A stretch of 64,000 nt of DNA from Saccharibacillus kuerlensis DSM 22868 (GCF_000378145.1 NZ_KB899286.1:87258-151257); one strand, 5' to 3'; numbered from the stretch's first letter, positions 1-9,581 are shown. Made by a program: numbers and translations. The notes: generated by a model from the letters alone, not told the origin.

Positions 1-776
1 AAAGCAACGACATGCAGCTGTTCGGTTCTGCCCAGCTCCTTGGCGGCTTCCGCTGCCCCTGCTCCGCCAACCGCTTCCGTTACGAATACTCCGGCAAGAT
101 CCGGTTCTTTTTCCAGCAGAGAGCGGGTCAGATCTTTGGCTACCATGGCATCGCCTTTGTCATCTTCTACAGCTACAACCTGCATATCGGGGTAGGCCCG
201 ATCAATTGTTTCCTGAAACCCCCGGGTGCGCTCTTCGTGGTTCTGCTGAGAATACAAAGTGATAACGGCAACTTTGCCTTTCCCGCCTACAAGCTGCCCC
301 ATTTTCCTGGCCGCTGCGGCTCCCGCTTCGTAGTTGTCTGTTCCGAGAAACGAATAAGCGCGGCTTCCCGGAGCGTCGGAATCAAACAGTACGACGGGAA
401 TACCTGCGTCTACCGCTTTGTCGATCGTTCCTGCCAACGAAGCGGGATCGATCGCGGAAATCGCGATGCCTGCCGGCTTTTTAGCAATGATTTGTTCCAA
501 TACGGTAATCTGCTCTCTTGTGTCGTAACGGGTTGCTCCCCGATATTCGATTGAGACGTTCAACGTTTCCGCCGCATCTTCAAATCCTTTCAAGCAGCTT
601 TTCCAATATTCGATCCCTGATAAAAAGGTAACCATCACATAATTCTCACCGAGCTCACCGCGAAGACGTTCCGAATGGAAAGGGTCTTCTTCGTTCGCTC
701 CGGTCTGGTAATGCTGAACGGCATAGACGAGAAAAGCGCCGATCAGCAGGACATAGAGCAAAATTATTTTTTTCAC
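1..776 (-). CDS. Membrane-anchored periplasmic sugar-binding protein (XylFII-like), partial at left edge
   Basis: Reading starts at a GTG (776-774) preceded by an AGGAGG site and continues off the left edge, so only about 258 N-terminal residues are visible. Residues 3-20 are hydrophobic with no lipobox, suggesting an uncleaved membrane anchor. The rest fits the Peripla_BP_4 (ribose/xylose-binding) fold, including the stretches IIAKKPAGIAISAIDP and FLGTDNYEAGAAAA. It lies downstream of the ChvE-GguA-GguB operon behind a terminator, so it probably begins its own unit. In related Firmicutes, such anchored binding proteins (XylFII) pair with a LytS/YesM kinase and YesN regulator that switch on the adjacent xylose importer; a kinase would be expected beyond the left edge, which is inference. 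Family confidence is high; ligand unknown. Confidence 0.82.
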   Translation of the reverse strand, partial: MKKIILLYVLLIGAFLVYAVQHYQTGANEEDPFHSERLRGELGENYVMVTFLSGIEYWKSCLKGFEDAAETLNVSIEYRGATRYDTREQITVLEQIIAKKPAGIAISAIDPASLAGTIDKAVDAGIPVVLFDSDAPGSRAYSFLGTDNYEAGAAAARKMGQLVGGKGKVAVITLYSQQNHEERTRGFQETIDRAYPDMQVVAVEDDKGDAMVAKDLTRSLLEKEPDLAGVFVTEAVGGAGAAEAAKELGRTEQLHVVA

Positions 777-918
777 AACTGCTTTCCTCCTTAGAGCGGT
801 GACAATGAAACAGTAACATGGGCAGCAAACGCCGCCTTCTCAATCGCGCTTCCGCTTATTCCCCCTCTAAATGTACAAAAAACACGCAGAGAAAAAAAGA
901 GCGGAGAGCAGCAGGCGC

Positions 919-973
919 AAAGAAAGCCGTACCCTTCCGCATAGTTGGATCATGCGACGGATACGGCTTTCTT
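919..973 (-). terminator. Probable terminator after the sugar permease gene
   Basis: Arms AAGAAAGCCGTA and TACGGCTTTCTT form a long hairpin directly after the permease stop codon. The T-tract is weak, so termination may be partial. Confidence 0.55.
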
Positions 974-990
974 GATGAAACATTCGGTAA

Positions 991-2154
991 TTATGCGGAT
1001 CTCTTGTTTTTGTTGTAGATATCGAAGGCTACAGCGAGCAGCAGGACAAGACCTTTGATTCCCTGCTGCCAGTCGATACCGAGACCGATCAGCGACATCC
1101 CGTTGTTGAGCACACCCATAACAAGACCGCCGATAATGGCGCCGAATACGGTACCGATGCCGCCGGCAGCGGAAGCTCCGCCGATGAAGCAGGCTGCGAT
1201 AGCATCAAGTTCAAAGTTGGTACCGGCTCTAGGCGTTGCCGCATTCAGACGAGCCGCGAAGATCAGGCCGCTGACCGCTGCAAGCACGCCCATGTTGACG
1301 AATACCCAGAACGTAACTTTTTTCGTTTTGACGCCGGACAATCCAGCTGCCTTCTCATTGCCGCCCAATGCATAAATGTGACGGCCCATAATCGTTTTGT
1401 TCATGACGAAAGAGTACGCGAGAATCAGTACGAGCAGCAGAACAAGAATGTTCGGAATACCTGCATAACTGGCCAGCATGAAGGTGAACAGGTTCAAAAT
1501 AACCGCAACCAATACCAGCTTAAGTACGAATAATGTAGAAGAAGTCACTTCAAAGTTGTATTTGAGCTGTTCGCGGCGTCCGCGCAGCTCGTTAAGTACG
1601 TACAGCACAGTAAATGCGATACCTGCCAGAATGGCGATCATATTCGTAGCTGTGTTGGCCAGATCCGGTACAAATCCGGCACTGATCTGAGTGAATCCTC
1701 CAGGGAATGGAGAGATGGACTGCCCTTCCAGTACGATCATGGTCAATCCCCGGAACAGCAGCATGCCTGCAAGGGTAACAATAAACGCCGGAATCTTTAC
1801 GTAGGCAATCCAGAAGCCCTGCCAAGCACCGATCAGACCTCCGACAACCAGGGAAGCAATAACCGCGATCCAAGCCGGCAGACCCCAGTCAACCATCATA
1901 ACCGCGGAAATCGCGCCGACAAACGCAGCGATTGAGCCGACTGACAGATCGATATGACCGGTAATGATAACCAGCACCATTCCGATTGCCAGGACGAGAA
2001 TATAACTGTTCTGCAAAATAAGATTCGTAATATTAATTGGTTTGACCAGCAATCCGCCCGTCAATACAGTAAACAGAATCATGATCGCTATAAGAGCGAT
2101 GATCATGCCGTACTGCCGGACATTGCTTTTAAACAGTTTGCTTATCGCTTCCAT
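991..2154 (-). CDS. gguB: Sugar ABC transporter permease, GguB/XylH type
   Basis: A 387-residue membrane protein of the BPD_transp_2 (ribose/xylose/multiple sugar) permease family, with about ten hydrophobic segments and the family's C-terminal glycine-rich stretch ([19 protein letters not shown]). It should form the membrane channel for the sugar delivered by the binding protein encoded at 3712-4797 and powered by the ATPase at 2129-3688. Its ATG start overlaps the end of the ATPase gene by 26 bases, implying translational coupling in one operon. Length and architecture are normal. The sugar cannot be read from the sequence; ChvE/GguAB relatives carry xylose, arabinose, galactose or glucose. 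Confidence 0.93.
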   Translation of the reverse strand: MEAISKLFKSNVRQYGMIIALIAIMILFTVLTGGLLVKPINITNLILQNSYILVLAIGMVLVIITGHIDLSVGSIAAFVGAISAVMMVDWGLPAWIAVIASLVVGGLIGAWQGFWIAYVKIPAFIVTLAGMLLFRGLTMIVLEGQSISPFPGGFTQISAGFVPDLANTATNMIAILAGIAFTVLYVLNELRGRREQLKYNFEVTSSTLFVLKLVLVAVILNLFTFMLASYAGIPNILVLLLVLILAYSFVMNKTIMGRHIYALGGNEKAAGLSGVKTKKVTFWVFVNMGVLAAVSGLIFAARLNAATPRAGTNFELDAIAACFIGGASAAGGIGTVFGAIIGGLVMGVLNNGMSLIGLGIDWQQGIKGLVLLLAVAFDIYNKNKRSA

Positions 2155-3688
2155 CCTTAACCCCTCCAGTTTTGGTCATGTATTTCATCAGCGTCTCTTG
2201 GGAAGCCTGCTCACGGTTTACTTCTCCCGTGATTTGTCCAGCGTTCATCACGTAGATGCGATCGCTCAGTCCGATGACTTCCGGCAGTTCCGAAGAGATC
2301 ACGAGAATCGCCTTGCCCTGCGCAGCCAGCTGATGAATGATTGTATAGATCTCGTACTTGGCTCCCACGTCGATTCCGCGCGTTGGTTCATCGAGAATCA
2401 GAATGTCCGGCTCCGAAAAAATCCATTTGCCGAGTACAACTTTCTGCTGATTGCCCCCGCTTAGGTTGCCTGTCTGCTGCAGAATGCTTGGGGATTTGAT
2501 ATTCATCCGTTTGCGCATATCTTCCGCTACAAGCACTTCTTCATGTTCGTTTACGACCGCCCGCTTGGTAATCTTTCCGATGCCGGTCAGCGAAATATTG
2601 CGCTTGATATCGTCCATCAGAATCAGTCCGTACTCTTTGCGATCCTCTGTCACATAAGCAAATCCGTTGTCGATCGCCTGACTGATCGTATTGTTGCGAA
2701 TTTCCTTGCCGTCCTTGATCAGGGTGCCGCTAATATTCCGTCCGTAAGCTTTGCCGAAAATGCTCATGGCAAGCTCTGTGCGGCCCGCCCCCATCAATCC
2801 GGCAATGCCTACGATTTCCCCATGCCGAAGATTGATATTGATCCCATCGAGCACTTTGCGATCTGCGTGATGTTCGTGATAGACGGTCCAATCCCGCACT
2901 TCAAGCGCAACGTCGCCGATCTGCGGATGCCGCTCCGGGAAGCGATGGGTCATATCACGTCCTACCATGCCGCTAATGATTCGGTCTTCCGTCACTTCGT
3001 CGCGATGCATATCCAGCGTCTCGATCGTCTGACCGTCCCGCAAAATCGTAATCGAATCCGAGACTTTCGACACTTCATTCAGCTTGTGGGAAATCAGGAT
3101 GCAGGTAATGCCCTGGCGTTTGAATTCCAGCATCAGCTGCAGCAGGTTCTCGCTGTCGTTTTCATTCAACGCCGCGGTCGGTTCGTCCAAAATGAGCAGC
3201 TTTACTTTTTTGGAGAGCGCTTTCGCAATTTCGACCAACTGCTGCTTGCCGACGCCGATATTGGTCACCCGCGTATTCGGATTTTCGCTCAGTCCGACTT
3301 TTTTCAGCAGTTCATTCGTCTTGACGATCGTTTCGTTCCAATCGATTACGCCTTTGCGGGCTCTCTCATTACCAAGAAAAATATTTTCCGCGATCGACAG
3401 CTCCGGGATCAGCGCCAATTCCTGGTGAATAATAACGATCCCTTTTTGCTCGCTTTCTTTGATATCCCGAAATTGGCAGGTCTGTCCATCGAACAAAATA
3501 TCGCCTTCATAGCTGCCGAACGGATAGACGCCGCTCAATACTTTCATCAGCGTCGACTTGCCCGCACCGTTCTCTCCGCAGAGGGAATGGATCTCGCCCC
3601 GGCGCACCTTGATGTTCACGTTGTTCAGCGCTTTGACGCCGGGAAACGTCTTGACGATTCCCCGCATTTCTAAAAGGTATTCCGACAT
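2129..3688 (-). CDS. gguA: Sugar ABC transporter ATP-binding protein, GguA/MmsA type (two ATPase domains)
   Basis: 519 residues with two fused ABC domains, as usual for the RbsA/XylG/MmsA class. The N-terminal domain has Walker A GENGAGKS and Walker B LLILDEPT. The C-terminal domain has the degenerate Walker A-like GLMGAGRTE, signature LSGGNQQK and Walker B ILILDEPT. It energises uptake through the permease encoded immediately downstream. The ATG start is 23 bases after the stop of the binding-protein gene. Substrate is not determinable; family assignment is secure. Confidence 0.95.
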   Translation of the reverse strand: MSEYLLEMRGIVKTFPGVKALNNVNIKVRRGEIHSLCGENGAGKSTLMKVLSGVYPFGSYEGDILFDGQTCQFRDIKESEQKGIVIIHQELALIPELSIAENIFLGNERARKGVIDWNETIVKTNELLKKVGLSENPNTRVTNIGVGKQQLVEIAKALSKKVKLLILDEPTAALNENDSENLLQLMLEFKRQGITCILISHKLNEVSKVSDSITILRDGQTIETLDMHRDEVTEDRIISGMVGRDMTHRFPERHPQIGDVALEVRDWTVYHEHHADRKVLDGININLRHGEIVGIAGLMGAGRTELAMSIFGKAYGRNISGTLIKDGKEIRNNTISQAIDNGFAYVTEDRKEYGLILMDDIKRNISLTGIGKITKRAVVNEHEEVLVAEDMRKRMNIKSPSILQQTGNLSGGNQQKVVLGKWIFSEPDILILDEPTRGIDVGAKYEIYTIIHQLAAQGKAILVISSELPEVIGLSDRIYVMNAGQITGEVNREQASQETLMKYMTKTGGVKDGSDKQTV

Positions 3689-3711
3689 GACTCTCCTCTC
3701 CCTTCGCCGTT

Positions 3712-4797
3712 TTATTTAAGACCGATTTCGTCTTTTGTGTAGTAACCCTGATCTACGATTTCCTGCTGTACATTGTTTTTGTCGACCGAGACAGGATCAA
3801 GCAGATAAGCCGGAACGACTTTGATGCCGTTATCATAAGATTCCGTATCGTTGACTTCGGCTTCTTCGCCCCTTAGTACGCTTTCAACCATCGAAACAGT
3901 CTGTTCGGCCAGCTTGCGGGTATCTTTGAACACGGTTTGTGTCTGTTCACCGGCTACAATCGACTTGATCGAAGCGAGTTCCGCGTCCTGACCCGTAATG
4001 ACCGGAAGCGGTCTGGTAGACGAACCGTACCCGATCCCTTTGAGCGAGGACAAGATTCCGATACTGATACCGTCATACGGCGACAGAACAGCGTCAAGAT
4101 TCTCACTGGAGTAATAAGCACTTAGCAGATTATCCATTCGCGATTGTGCAAGTGCTCCATCCCAGCGCAGTGTTGCGATCTGCGCCATCGTCGTCTGATT
4201 GCTTCGCACGACCAGATCGCCGGAGTCGATATACGGCTGCAGAACCGACATAGCCCCGTCATAGAAGAAATAGGCGTTGTTATCGTCCGGCGAGCCGCCG
4301 AACAGCTCAATGTTGAACGGACCTTTGCCTTCTTTAAGACCAAGCGCCTGCTCGATATAAGAAGCCTGCAGTACGCCAACCTTAAAGTTATCGAATGTTG
4401 CGTAATAACCGGTATGAGGCGTGTTGCGAATCAGTCGGTCATAAGCAATGACTTCAATCCCACGGTCATGGGCTTTGCCGATGACATCGGTCAGCGTGTT
4501 GCCGTCTACCGCTGCAATCACGATAACGTCGACACCTTTCGTAATCATGTTCTCGATCTGCGAAATCTGATTTTCCACTACGTCTTCCGCATATTGAAGA
4601 TCTGTCTTATAGCCTTTTTCCTGGAACAAACGCGCCATATTTTGACCATCCGCTACCCAGCGTTCCGACGATTTGGTCGGCATAGCCAGCCCGACATATC
4701 CCTTCTCCGCGCTCCCTGCGCTGCTCTCTGCAAGATTACAGCCCGTCACGGCGAGCATTAACAGGATGGCCAGCAGAAGCGCCGCATATCTTTTCAT
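3712..4797 (-). CDS. chvE: Sugar-binding lipoprotein of ABC transporter, ChvE type
   Basis: 361 residues starting [20 protein letters not shown]: a lipoprotein signal peptide with lipobox VTGC, so the mature protein is anchored through Cys20. The remainder is a Peripla_BP_4 domain resembling ChvE/XylF ([15 protein letters not shown] near the start, [14 protein letters not shown] in the C-terminal half). It captures an aldose outside the cell for GguA/GguB and is the first gene of the operon. A cre-like site (4824-4837) lies about 27 bases upstream of the start, so CcpA repression by preferred sugars is likely. Confidence 0.92.
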   Translation of the reverse strand: MKRYAALLLAILLMLAVTGCNLAESSAGSAEKGYVGLAMPTKSSERWVADGQNMARLFQEKGYKTDLQYAEDVVENQISQIENMITKGVDVIVIAAVDGNTLTDVIGKAHDRGIEVIAYDRLIRNTPHTGYYATFDNFKVGVLQASYIEQALGLKEGKGPFNIELFGGSPDDNNAYFFYDGAMSVLQPYIDSGDLVVRSNQTTMAQIATLRWDGALAQSRMDNLLSAYYSSENLDAVLSPYDGISIGILSSLKGIGYGSSTRPLPVITGQDAELASIKSIVAGEQTQTVFKDTRKLAEQTVSMVESVLRGEEAEVNDTESYDNGIKVVPAYLLDPVSVDKNNVQQEIVDQGYYTKDEIGLK

Positions 4798-4823
4798 TCC
4801 GAGTCCTCCCCGTCTTCCGTTAT

Positions 4824-4837
4824 AGATAGCGCTTTCA
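4824..4837 (-). promoter_or_regulatory. cre-like catabolite-repression site upstream of chvE
   Basis: Read on the minus strand the site is TGAAAGCGCTATCT, which fits the Gram-positive cre consensus TGWAARCGYTWWCW. It is placed between the promoter region and the chvE start, as expected for CcpA repression. A weaker TGAAAGCGGTGTTA lies upstream near 4875-4888. Confidence 0.7.
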
Positions 4838-4970
4838 AGTTATTCGCGCTACCTTGTTTTTTTGTCGAACTCAGCATAACACCGCTTTCAATAGGGGGTC
4901 TTTATACGAAACCGCATCTTTTTTATAAAAATCGGACTTTCCTGCTTGATCTCTCTTGCTCATACGAAAA

Positions 4971-4998
4971 AAGGCGCTCCGCATACGCGGAACGCCTT
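4971..4998 (-). terminator. Rho-independent terminator of the sodium-dependent transporter gene
   Basis: On the minus strand a GC-rich hairpin (arms AAGGCGTTCCGC and GCGGAGCGCCTT) is followed by TTTTTT, just after the stop codon at 5013. Confidence 0.9.
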
Positions 4999-5012
4999 AA
5001 AGTTGGCTGCAA

Positions 5013-6395
5013 TCATTTGAAATCGAGCAGTCCGATCGAATGAAGGAAGATCAGGATGATCAGCAGCGGACACACATAACGCAGCAGGAACATCCAAGCC
5101 CGATAGAGCCCTCCCGTAAGACCTGCTTCTTCACCGGCACGCTTCCAGGCATATCCCGTGAACAGCGTAATAATCAAGCCGCCGATCGGCATCAGGATAT
5201 ATGAAGTCGAAAAATCGAACAGGTCGAAAATTGTTTTGCCGAACAGGTAGAAGCTGCTCAGCGGGCCGCTCGTTCCTTCCACCGACAGCGCCGACGGCAC
5301 GCCGAGCAGGAAAGCGAGTGACGCCATAATGATTGCTGTCTTTTTCCGGCTCCAGTTCCACTGCTCTCTTGCATAGGCAACCGGCACTTCGAGAATCGAT
5401 ACGGCAGAGGTCAGCGCCGCAATGGCGAGCAGCAGGAAGAACAATCCGCCGAACAGGAAGCCCAGCGGCATTTGTGCAAAAGCGGCCGGAAGCGCAATAA
5501 ACGCAAGACCGACACCGCTTGCCGGCTCCATACCAAACGCGAATACGGTCGGGAAGATGACCAGACCCGCGACAAAAGCGTACAGCAGGTCACCGAATCC
5601 GATCGCCAGCGCCGCCTTGCCGAGCGACTGACTCTTCTGTACATAAGAACCATAAGTCAGCATACAGCCCATACCCAGAGACAACGAGAAGAACGCGTGT
5701 CCAAGCGCAATCAATACCGATTCCTCACTCAATTTGGAGAAATCTGGTCTCAAGAAAAATTCCACGCCTTCCATCGCGCCAGGCAGAGTCAGCGCACGGA
5801 CCATTAGAATCAGCAGAATGATCATGAAGCCGGGAATCAATATCTTGTTGAATTTCTCAATACCGCTGGATACGCCTCTCGCGATAACGAACCCAGTGAT
5901 CGTCATGATGACCGCACTCCAGAATACCGGCATATAGCCGCCCGCGAATCCGAGAAACGCCGCCGCATAATCCGTTCCAGAATCCGACAGGGCTCCAGCG
6001 AACGACTGAATCATATAATGTACTGTCCAGCCTGCTACTACGCTGTAGTACGACATAATCAGGAATGCCGTAATGATCGAGATCAGACCGAACCATTTCC
6101 AATGCTTTTTGTTTGTGAGATTGAAGAGCGATGCGGAAGCATTGCCGCGTCCTCCGCGCCCGATCGTCATTTCCGCCAGCAGGATCGGAAGACCAACAAT
6201 GACCAGACAGAGAATAAACAGCAGGAAAAAGGCCGCCCCGCCGTGCGCTCCTGTAATATAAGGGAATTTCCACATGTTGCCGAGCCCGACAGAACTGCCG
6301 ATCGCCGCCAAGATGAATCCGCCTTTGGAAAAGCCGACTCCTCCTTCACCGGGTCTTTCACCACTGCTTCCCGCCTTTTTGTCTAAACCTTTCAT
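5013..6395 (-). CDS. Sodium-dependent transporter, neurotransmitter:sodium symporter (NSS) family
   Basis: The N-terminal signature GSSVGLGNMWKFPYITGAHGG is the sodium/substrate-binding region of the NSS (SNF) family, and about eleven to twelve hydrophobic segments follow. Bacterial members such as TnaT, MhsT and LeuT import amino acids with sodium; the substrate here is unknown. I prefer the ATG at 6395 because AGAGAGG sits seven bases upstream; an in-frame GTG at 6413 would add six residues but has no good ribosome binding site. The product is 460 residues, normal for the family. It is monocistronic with its own terminator. Confidence 0.93.
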   Translation of the reverse strand: MKGLDKKAGSSGERPGEGGVGFSKGGFILAAIGSSVGLGNMWKFPYITGAHGGAAFFLLFILCLVIVGLPILLAEMTIGRGGRGNASASLFNLTNKKHWKWFGLISIITAFLIMSYYSVVAGWTVHYMIQSFAGALSDSGTDYAAAFLGFAGGYMPVFWSAVIMTITGFVIARGVSSGIEKFNKILIPGFMIILLILMVRALTLPGAMEGVEFFLRPDFSKLSEESVLIALGHAFFSLSLGMGCMLTYGSYVQKSQSLGKAALAIGFGDLLYAFVAGLVIFPTVFAFGMEPASGVGLAFIALPAAFAQMPLGFLFGGLFFLLLAIAALTSAVSILEVPVAYAREQWNWSRKKTAIIMASLAFLLGVPSALSVEGTSGPLSSFYLFGKTIFDLFDFSTSYILMPIGGLIITLFTGYAWKRAGEEAGLTGGLYRAWMFLLRYVCPLLIILIFLHSIGLLDFK

Positions 6396-6702
6396 ACGCC
6401 AACCTCTCTTCACTCGATTTCTATAATTCGGATTTTTATTTCCTCATGTTAGCGAATCGACATCGGGTTGTCCACAGTTTTTATTTTCCATAGTCAATAG
6501 CAAAACGAAAATATAACAATATCGATTCCTTCTTTTTGAAGGAACGTAAGCTTGATTTCAATCTTTTTGATAAACCATAAAGAAGGGAGCGCGAAGTTGA
6601 ATCAGGCAGCGCTAAGAACAAAGCAAAAAGGAGCGGAAAGTTTTCCGCTCCTTTTTCTTTCAAATTGAAGTAGACAGTTTGTAATTAGGGAACAGGGATC
6701 GC
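6396..6702. other. Intergenic region between NSS transporter and DUF4188 gene
   Basis: 307 bases. It holds the promoter region of the NSS gene (no clear -35/-10 pair) and the perfect terminator palindrome at 6625-6656. I see no convincing gene. Confidence 0.6.
6625..6656. terminator. Palindromic bidirectional terminator
   Basis: AAAGGAGCGGAAA and TTTCCGCTCCTTT form a perfect palindrome flanked by A and T tracts. It lies just past the stop of the DUF4188 gene and can work on both strands. Confidence 0.9.
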
Positions 6703-7221
6703 TTATTCTTCTGCAGCTCTGCCTGCTTCTGTTCTGCCGCCTGCTGCACTGCCAAGCCCTGCCCGCTCGCGCGACGTTTCGCGTCCTGCACCAACCGGAT
6801 GCAGACTGCCGGCAAGTCCAAGTCCCATCGCCGGCATATTGACATAAATCGACTCGCAAGCTCCGCTCTCTACCAAGTAGGTCTCGTGATAAATTCCGAC
6901 CGCTTCGCCGGCTCTTGCCTTGCGATTGAAATCTTTCCAGGCTTTCAGATGGTTTGCCCCGCCCCGTGCATACTGCTCCAGCTGATCATACGAGCGCCAG
7001 TACTGTACGATCGAGACTCCTCTTCCCGACATAAAATACATCGCATCGAGAAAACCCAACTCCTTATTTGCGTACAGCTCCTTAAGCATAGGACCCATAG
7101 CCTGAAGAACCGGCAGCCATTGGCGCACCGCCAACCACTTATTGATACGAACCCCAATAATAAATACGACAAATGGACCTTCAATCTCCGCCGCCATACG
7201 ACCTGGTATTACTTTCCCCAT
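6703..7221 (-). CDS. DUF4188-family protein (dimeric alpha/beta barrel-like)
   Basis: The core (MAAEIEGPFVVFIIGVRINK, then the stretch from LGFLDAMYF to SIVQYWRS and the later NHLKAWKDFNR) matches DUF4188, a family related to phenylacetaldoxime dehydratase and monooxygenase-like ferredoxin-fold proteins; the role of family members is not established. The start is the ATG at 7221 because CGAGGAGG is nine bases upstream; 172 residues. The last ~25 residues are rich in Gly, Arg and Glu and look non-conserved. It lies downstream of, and on the same strand as, a TetR regulator, a common arrangement for a regulated detoxification gene; that link is inference. Confidence 0.8.
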   Translation of the reverse strand: MGKVIPGRMAAEIEGPFVVFIIGVRINKWLAVRQWLPVLQAMGPMLKELYANKELGFLDAMYFMSGRGVSIVQYWRSYDQLEQYARGGANHLKAWKDFNRKARAGEAVGIYHETYLVESGACESIYVNMPAMGLGLAGSLHPVGAGRETSRERAGLGSAAGGRTEAGRAAEE

Positions 7222-7405
7222 TCTTGTCGCCTCCTCGAAACATGTCTTCAAATTTGAAGAAATACTGTAGGATCGGTACGCAAACTCATCGTTTTTTGAA
7301 AAAGGAGCTGCTTCGACGTTCAAGCCCAGTTTGGTTCTCAATAAAGCGGCCCAGCGTTAGAGATAAAGTCTGAAGTCGATTGGCAGTTTCCGCATATGCT
7401 GCAGT

Positions 7406-8062
7406 TCAGTCTTTTTCCAAGCGACTCAGATGCAGTTCATAGAAACCTTGGATATCGCGGGAAGCGTATAATCTTGCTGTCAAAAAAGCTCCGTAAAATA
7501 CGGTCGACAACAGCTTGACGGCGTCATCTACCGCAAGACTTGGATCAAGCGTTCCGTCCTGCTCCGCTTCCTTCATACAGCGGTGAAATAAAAAAGGCAG
7601 TACAGGCGTCTCGCTTCCCTGTTCTTCATTTCCGGAAAACAGCAGATGAACCTCAGCTTCACTGAGCTCCGGCATGAGCGGATGCATGTCTTTCTCTGCC
7701 AAAAAAGCAATCAGACTCGGCATAACGCCAGGCACGATCTCGTTCCATTCCGCCACGCTGTTCAGCAGATGACGGATTCCGTTAAACCCTCTCTTACCGG
7801 CCTCGTCAATTTCCAATATGCGATTAGTCAGCCAAACACGCATAAAATAGACCAGCAGCGCCTCCTTTTGCGGAAAACACTTGAAAAATGTTACTTTCGA
7901 AACTTCCGCTTTCCGGCAAATTTCATCCACCATAATTTCGCTAAATTTGCGTTCCTTCATCAATGACAGTCCCGCTTCATAGAGAGCAATCTTCGTTCTT
8001 GCTTTTTTGACCTCTCGCAGCGAGTAAGAACTTTTCTCCAACCTTGCTCTTCCTTTCCACAT
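7406..8062 (-). CDS. TetR/AcrR-family transcriptional regulator
   Basis: 218 residues. The N-terminal helix-turn-helix (FSEIMVDEICRKAEVSKVTF followed by FKCFPQKEALLVYF) is typical of TetR, and the remainder is an alpha-helical ligand-binding domain. The ATG at 8062 has a poor ribosome binding site; an in-frame TTG at 8041 is preceded by AAGGAAGAG and is a real alternative, which would remove seven residues. An inverted repeat upstream (8070-8106) could be its autoregulatory operator. The DUF4188 gene follows 184 bases downstream on the same strand and is the likely partner. Ligand unknown. Confidence 0.88.
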   Translation of the reverse strand: MWKGRARLEKSSYSLREVKKARTKIALYEAGLSLMKERKFSEIMVDEICRKAEVSKVTFFKCFPQKEALLVYFMRVWLTNRILEIDEAGKRGFNGIRHLLNSVAEWNEIVPGVMPSLIAFLAEKDMHPLMPELSEAEVHLLFSGNEEQGSETPVLPFLFHRCMKEAEQDGTLDPSLAVDDAVKLLSTVFYGAFLTARLYASRDIQGFYELHLSRLEKD

Positions 8063-8069
8063 CGAAAAA

Positions 8070-8106
8070 TTAACTTAACTCTTATTCATTAGTTTACTCA
8101 AGTTAA
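8070..8106. promoter_or_regulatory. Candidate TetR operator (inverted repeat)
   Basis: TTAACTT at 8070-8076 and AAGTTAA at 8100-8106 form an imperfect inverted repeat in AT-rich DNA immediately upstream of the regulator gene. TetR proteins often bind such palindromes over their own promoters. Confidence 0.4.
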
Positions 8107-8264
8107 TCTAATATGCAAGACTTTTATTTCTGTTTTGAATTTTTATTATTGCTGCTGCAGTATACGGCAATTAAAATAAAAAGACTGCAAAGATCGTTGT
8201 ATGGCTTTGCCACTGCCATTGCAGGCACTTGTTTGGATCAACAACGAAAGCGAGGCTGCATAGT

Positions 8265-8990
8265 ATGCCAAAAAGAACACTGGCGATCAGCGACATTCAT
8301 GGCGAACTCGATTTGCTGGATCGCCTGTTGGATCATATCGAATATGATCCGGTATCCGACCAGCTCGTTCTGCTTGGAGATTACGTCGATCGGGGACCCA
8401 AATCCATGCAGACGCTGGAGCGAGTAATCGAACTTCGTGCCAAAGGTGCCATTGCGCTAATGGGCAATCATGAAGATCTGATGCTTCGTGCTCTAGTAAG
8501 CGGGGGCGAAGAGGATTGGAAACGCTGGGTCGTCCGCAATGGGGGCTGTGCCACGCTCCAAAGCTATGGCTTCTCCGATCATGAACTGCGTATTGAAACG
8601 GGCGAAGCCTATAAGCGTCCGGCATTGAAATCCGCAGCGCTGGAACGACACCTGGACTTCGTTCGCAGCTTAGATCGTTATTATGAAACGGATGATTGCC
8701 TGTATGTCCACGCCGGCATCCAACCCGGCCGGACCGCTGCCCAATCCGATCCGATGGAACTTCTCTGGATTCGCGAGGAATTCCATCGGGGTTACGACGG
8801 CACCAAGACGGTCGTATTCGGGCATACCCCAACCCGGAGCCTGCACCGTGATCCCGATAATGACGGCATCTATTACGGAGCCAACCGGATTATCGGGATT
8901 GATGGCGGTGCAGCGTTCGGCGGCCAACTGAATGCAATCGACATGCAAAGCGGTAAAGTTTTTTACGTTAAGGCCGATCTACTGCATTAA
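8265..8990 (+). CDS. PPP-family metallophosphoesterase / serine-threonine phosphatase-like
   Basis: The full metallophosphatase motif set is present: DIHGELD near residue 10, GDYVDRGP, GNHED, HAG and GHTP. These bind the two metal ions of PPP-type enzymes (bacterial PrpE/PrpA, diadenosine tetraphosphatase-like). Length 241 is typical. The start is the ATG at 8265, nine bases after a GAGG; the open frame upstream lacks a better site. It may act on phosphoproteins or nucleotides; the sequence does not decide. It is monocistronic, ending before a bidirectional terminator. Confidence 0.9.
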   Translation: MPKRTLAISDIHGELDLLDRLLDHIEYDPVSDQLVLLGDYVDRGPKSMQTLERVIELRAKGAIALMGNHEDLMLRALVSGGEEDWKRWVVRNGGCATLQSYGFSDHELRIETGEAYKRPALKSAALERHLDFVRSLDRYYETDDCLYVHAGIQPGRTAAQSDPMELLWIREEFHRGYDGTKTVVFGHTPTRSLHRDPDNDGIYYGANRIIGIDGGAAFGGQLNAIDMQSGKVFYVKADLLH

Positions 8991-9047
8991 ATACAAAAAG
9001 AGAAACAGAACAAGGGCAAAGCATTTCTCCTCGCTCCTTACACATCA

Positions 9048-9083
9048 AAAACCCTCTCCGCCAATAAAGGCAGAGAGGGTTTA
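9048..9083. terminator. Bidirectional terminator between convergent genes
   Basis: AAACCCTCTCCGCC and GGCAGAGAGGGTTT pair around an AATAAA loop, between the plus-strand phosphatase and the minus-strand proline-rich gene. Confidence 0.9.
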
Positions 9084-9100
9084 AACATGTCAAGTTTGAT

Positions 9101-9140
9101 AAACGATCTACTGACAAACGATCTACTGACAAACGATCTA
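9101..9140 (+). repeat. Tandem 15-bp direct repeats
   Basis: AAACGATCTACTGAC occurs twice exactly (9101-9115, 9116-9130) and a third time partially (9131-9140), between the terminator and the 3' end of the proline-rich gene. Confidence 0.95.
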
Positions 9141-9146
9141 TTCGAA

Positions 9147-9581
9147 CTAAAACTCCCGCGGCTGACTAGGCTGTACATCCGGCGGATTCACCGGTTGGAT
9201 CTCGGGCATATGACCCGGCTGAATGTCCGGTGGATTCATTGGCTGGATCTCGGGCATATGTCCGGGCTGGACACCGGGAATTTCACCCGGTGTGACTTCA
9301 GGCCGATTCGGCTGAACACCGGGCATATCATCAGGATCAAATTCCGGCGTTTGACCAGGTTGTACGCCCGGCGGCTCAGCAGGAATGATCTCCGGTTCTC
9401 TGGTGGGCTCTACGCCCGGTGGCTCGTTCGGCGTTATTTCCGGAGAAGTTCCCGGAACGAAGCCCGGCGGCTCCTCCGGCTGAATTTCCGGCTCAGAAGC
9501 CTGCTGCATACTTGACGGTGCTGGAGCGTTAGACGCGCGAACAATATAGTAATCTCCATGCTCACCAATATCCTGTCTCAT
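9147..9581 (-). CDS. Proline-rich tandem-repeat protein, function unknown
   Basis: 144 residues from an ATG at 9581 preceded by GGGAGG eight bases upstream. After a short N-terminus (MRQDIGEHGDYYIVRAS) the protein is almost entirely degenerate proline-rich repeats of about 11-14 residues in which PPGVQPG and MPEIQP alternate. It is acidic, with no cysteine, signal peptide or membrane segment, so it is likely an extended, disordered protein. I do not recognise a family. The good ribosome binding site and the intact reading frame through the repeats support a real gene. It may be a spore, surface or spacer protein; that is a guess. Confidence 0.65.
   Translation of the reverse strand: MRQDIGEHGDYYIVRASNAPAPSSMQQASEPEIQPEEPPGFVPGTSPEITPNEPPGVEPTREPEIIPAEPPGVQPGQTPEFDPDDMPGVQPNRPEVTPGEIPGVQPGHMPEIQPMNPPDIQPGHMPEIQPVNPPDVQPSQPREF

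Noticed and set aside
2543..3673. 376-codon open frame on the plus strand opposite the sugar ATPase gene
   Set aside because: It lies wholly antisense to a clear gguA gene, has no ribosome binding site and no protein-like motifs; it reflects codon bias of the real gene.
9101..9140. Short repeats considered as a CRISPR array
   Set aside because: Units are only 15 bp and directly adjacent without spacers; no cas genes in the window. The same applies to the tracts at 13393 and 16712.
9087..9515. Plus-strand repetitive frame opposite the proline-rich gene
   Set aside because: Mirror image of the repeats; no ribosome binding site, starts inside the terminator region, whereas the minus frame has GGGAGG.
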